From: Rhodocaloribacter litoris
GTDB taxonomy: Bacteria; Bacteroidota; Rhodothermia; Rhodothermales; ISCAR-4553
Assembly (NCBI RefSeq): GCF_011682235.2
Contig: NZ_CP076718.1
Span: 847,284 to 911,283 of the forward strand
Direction: 5' to 3'
Length of the DNA: 64,000 nt
Each line of letters opens with the position of its first letter. Within the stretch, counting starts at the first letter, position 1. The notes beneath the pieces were generated by a model. The model had not been told where the DNA came from. It saw only the letters and a list, made by a program, of their open reading frames with translations, and ran no database searches. Both the position numbers and the translations under genes were made by a program. Below, in pieces: positions 61,892 through 64,000 of this stretch.

Positions 61892-63736
61892 CTACGAGCC
61901 GGATGGTGCGGCCCGGTCGAGGAAATAGGCGGTGCCGCAGGCGTGTTCGTCGAGCCAGTGGTCCAGGTTTTCCCGGATGGCCTCCTCGCTAGCCGCGTTC
62001 ATCGCCATGCGGGCCAGGGCCACGCCCTCGCTGCGCTTCATCGCCCGGATGATGCGCTTGATCCCCGGCAGGTAGACCGGCGAGGCGCTGAGTTCGTCCA
62101 GGCCGAGGCCGACGAGGATGGGGATGGCCCGCGGGTTGGTGGCCAGCTCGCCGCAGAGGCTGACGGGGATGCCCTGCCGGTGGCCGGCTTTCACGGCCCG
62201 GTCGACCAGCATCAGCACGGCCGGGTGCAGGTCGGCGTAGAGCCCGGCCACCAGGTCGTTGCCCCGGTCCACGGCGAGCACGTACTGTGTCAGGTCGTTG
62301 GTCCCGATGGAAAAGAAGTCGGCCTCGGCGGCAAAAAGGTCGGCCTGCATGGCCACCGAAGGCACCTCGATCATGATCCCGACGGGCACCTCGCCGTCGA
62401 GGTCGTGCCCTTCGGCCCGGAGGCTGTCGGCCGCTTCCCGGAGATGAGCACGGAAGCGGCGGACCTCGCTGAGCGCGGTGACCATCGGCAGCAGGATACG
62501 GACCGGCCCGTGGGCGCCGGCCCGCAGGATGGCGCGCACCTGGGGCCGCAGCAGTTCCGGCCGGTCCAGCAGCACCCGGATGCCGCGCCAGCCGAGGAAG
62601 GGGTTGTGTTCGCGGTGTGCCATGGGCAGGAGCTTGTCCCCGCCCAGATCGAACACGCGGAACGTGGTGACGCCGGGCCGCACCGCCTCGACGACCTTGC
62701 GATAGACCTCGTACTGGGTGTCCTCGGAGATTTCGACGCTGCCCCGCACGAGAAACAGGATCTCGGTACGAAACAGGCCGATGCCCTCGGCGCCGTACTC
62801 CTGCAGCAGGGGCAATTCCTCGTAGAACTCGAGGTTGGCCAGCAGCGCCACCCGGTGCCCGTCGAGTGTCTCGGCCGGCAGCGGAACGAGCTGCTTGTCT
62901 TCCTGCAGCAACCGCTGGTAGCGTTCCTGGCGTGTGCGATAGGCCTCCAGGGTTTCCCCGGACGGGTTGACGATCACCCGGCCGCGGATGCCGTCGAGGA
63001 TGATCAGGTCGCCGGTACGGACGTGCTCGGTGACGCTGTGCATGCTCACCACCGCCGGCACGCCGAGCGCGCGGGCCATGATCGAGACGTGGGAGGTCGG
63101 CCCGCCGTAGTCGAGGGCACAGCCGAGGATGCCCCGGCGGCTGAAGAGGACGACGTCGGCGGCGGTCAGGTTCTCCGCCACGACGATGCTGGCCGGGTCG
63201 ATGGCCGAGAGGAGCTTACCCCGCCGCAGGTGCCGGATGATACGTTCCTGCACGTCGAGCAGGTCGTTGGCCCGCTCCCGCAGGTACTCGGTGCCGCCGG
63301 CCTCGAGCTGCCGCCGGTACTTGTCGATCACCACCTTGACGGCATAGTCGGCGTTACAGCGTTTCTCCTCGATGAAGCGCCGCACGGCCCCGTAGAGGGC
63401 CTCGTCGCGGAGCATGAGCAACTGCGCCTCGAAAATGTCGGCACTGTGCTCGCCGAGCTTCTCACGGGTGACGAGGATGATCTTGTTGAGGTCGCGTTCG
63501 GCCCGTGCCACGGCCCGCTCGAACCGTTCCAGCTCTTCCGCCACTTCTTCTTCGGCCAGGCGCCGCTTCTCCACCTCGTACGCGTCCCGCGCATACAGGT
63601 AGACGGGGCCGATCGCGATGCCGGGCGAGACACCGATCCCTTCGAGCACGTACTCCTCGTCGGAGCGCTGCGCTACGCCTTCGTTACGCCGCGGAGCCGC
63701 CATCTCCGAGACGGTGTCGCCCTCCGGTCTATGCAT
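61892..63736 (-). CDS. ptsI: PTS enzyme I (phosphoenolpyruvate-protein phosphotransferase)
   Basis: 614 residues. Phospho-His in GGPTSHVSIMARALGVP (H216), then the PEP-binding domain with EGIGLFRTEILFL, GTNDLTQYVLAVDRGN and the catalytic Cys in SLCGELATNP (C528). Enzyme I passes phosphate from PEP to HPr. The first about 25 residues vary in the family, and the Met at residue 12 is an alternative start. Follows HPr by 83 bases. Confidence 0.96.
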   Translation of the reverse strand: MHRPEGDTVSEMAAPRRNEGVAQRSDEEYVLEGIGVSPGIAIGPVYLYARDAYEVEKRRLAEEEVAEELERFERAVARAERDLNKIILVTREKLGEHSADIFEAQLLMLRDEALYGAVRRFIEEKRCNADYAVKVVIDKYRRQLEAGGTEYLRERANDLLDVQERIIRHLRRGKLLSAIDPASIVVAENLTAADVVLFSRRGILGCALDYGGPTSHVSIMARALGVPAVVSMHSVTEHVRTGDLIILDGIRGRVIVNPSGETLEAYRTRQERYQRLLQEDKQLVPLPAETLDGHRVALLANLEFYEELPLLQEYGAEGIGLFRTEILFLVRGSVEISEDTQYEVYRKVVEAVRPGVTTFRVFDLGGDKLLPMAHREHNPFLGWRGIRVLLDRPELLRPQVRAILRAGAHGPVRILLPMVTALSEVRRFRAHLREAADSLRAEGHDLDGEVPVGIMIEVPSVAMQADLFAAEADFFSIGTNDLTQYVLAVDRGNDLVAGLYADLHPAVLMLVDRAVKAGHRQGIPVSLCGELATNPRAIPILVGLGLDELSASPVYLPGIKRIIRAMKRSEGVALARMAMNAASEEAIRENLDHWLDEHACGTAYFLDRAAPSGS

Positions 63737-63819
63737 GGCTCGTGTCCGTACCTTGTGTGGGGATTCCGCTAGGATACCTTCGCGCCCCCGTGCCGTGTTC
63801 CGGCCCGTGCAAAACCGGG

Positions 63820-63964
63820 TTATTTGACCTCGCCGAAGCCTTCTTCGAAGAGGCGCTCCATGGCCTCGGCGGCCTCTTCCTCGTCTTCTCCGTCGAAGAT
63901 GAGCGTCAGGCGCGCCCCCTGCTCGGCGGCCAGGGTCATCACCCCGATGATGCTCTTGCCGTTG
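63820..63964 (-). CDS. ptsH: Phosphocarrier protein HPr, C-terminal part (cut by adapter)
   Basis: About 48 C-terminal residues: NGKSIIGVMTLAAEQGARLT then FDGEDEEEAAEAMERLF, the HPr core around Ser-46 (KSIxGVM) and the final helix. HPr carries phosphate between enzyme I and the EII proteins. The reading frame continues past 63964 only through adapter sequence, so the N-terminal half with the phospho-His is missing. Confidence 0.9.
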
Positions 63965-64000
63965 ATCTCGTATGCCGTCTTCTGCTTGAAAAAAAAAAAC
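63965..64000. other. Illumina P7 adapter and poly-A, not genomic
   Basis: 24 bases (63965-63988, starting ATCTCGTATGCC and ending CTGCTTG) match the reverse complement of the standard Illumina P7 flow-cell primer as I remember it, and are followed by eleven A and a C. This is the usual mark of read-through into adapter at a contig end. Confidence 0.95.

Noticed and set aside
63965..63988. N-terminal residues of HPr read through the window end
   Set aside because: These bases match a sequencing adapter, so the encoded peptide is not biological.

Overview
This window comes from a GC-rich, Gram-negative, flagellated bacterium. The accessory genes (a DUF2911 lipoprotein, a PQQ-propeller lipoprotein, and a metalloprotease/beta-propeller/outer-membrane-barrel fusion) together with a complete flagellar system suggest the Rhodothermota (Rhodothermus-like) branch of the Bacteroidota/Rhodothermota. 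This is inferred from gene content; no marker gene is present to prove it. The right end reads into sequencing adapter, so the window appears to be the end of a draft contig.

About 44 kb (1-43937) is one motility and chemotaxis locus. In order: flagellin 3' end; a strongly folded intergenic RNA; a glycosyltransferase; fliS-fliD-fliT and a FlgM-like gene; a divergent sigma-54 activator and its histidine kinase; flgB-flgC-(small unknown)-fliE-fliF-fliG-fliH-fliI; fliJ-motE-fliK-flgD-flgE; a chemotaxis operon (cheW, a HEAT-repeat protein, cheR, two cheY, cheZ, cheA, cheB); a small secreted binding protein with a chemoreceptor; motA-motB-fliL-fliM-fliY; fliO-P-Q-R-flhB-flhA-flhF-flhG; a small membrane protein; and fliA (sigma-28). 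The rod, ring and hook-filament junction genes flgA, F, G, H, I, J, K and L are not in the window.

Promoter reading gives a coherent hierarchy. Sites of the sigma-54 type (GG and GC 12 bases apart) lie before fliT/flgM-like, flgB, fliJ, fliO and the gene upstream of fliA. Sites of the sigma-28 type lie before fliS, cheW, the chemoreceptor pair and motA. The NtrC-family regulator with an intact GAFTGA loop would drive the first class. That class would make both sigma-28 and its probable antagonist, and sigma-28 would then drive the second class.

From 44 kb on the window is housekeeping: ppiD, an NTF2-like secreted protein, msrA, dapF, phoH, panD, panC, fumC, a Nudix hydrolase, a DUF2911 lipoprotein, cvpA, yqeY, a small toxin-antitoxin-like cassette, a PEGA-like protein, a PQQ-propeller lipoprotein, the large metalloprotease-propeller-barrel protein, ptsI and the end of ptsH. 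Two mobile-looking insertions stand out here. One is a 256 bp MITE with 15 bp terminal inverted repeats and a 7 bp target duplication between panC and fumC. The other is a low-GC toxin-antitoxin-like cassette flanked by a 34 bp direct repeat that overlaps the 3' end of a neighbouring gene.

The most unusual points are a CheZ-like protein carrying four tandem copies of the FliM-type SQDEIDxLFG motif; a CheA with two phosphotransfer domains that are almost identical at DNA level; a HEAT-repeat protein inside the chemotaxis operon; a half-size binding protein paired with a chemoreceptor; and the folded RNA behind flagellin.
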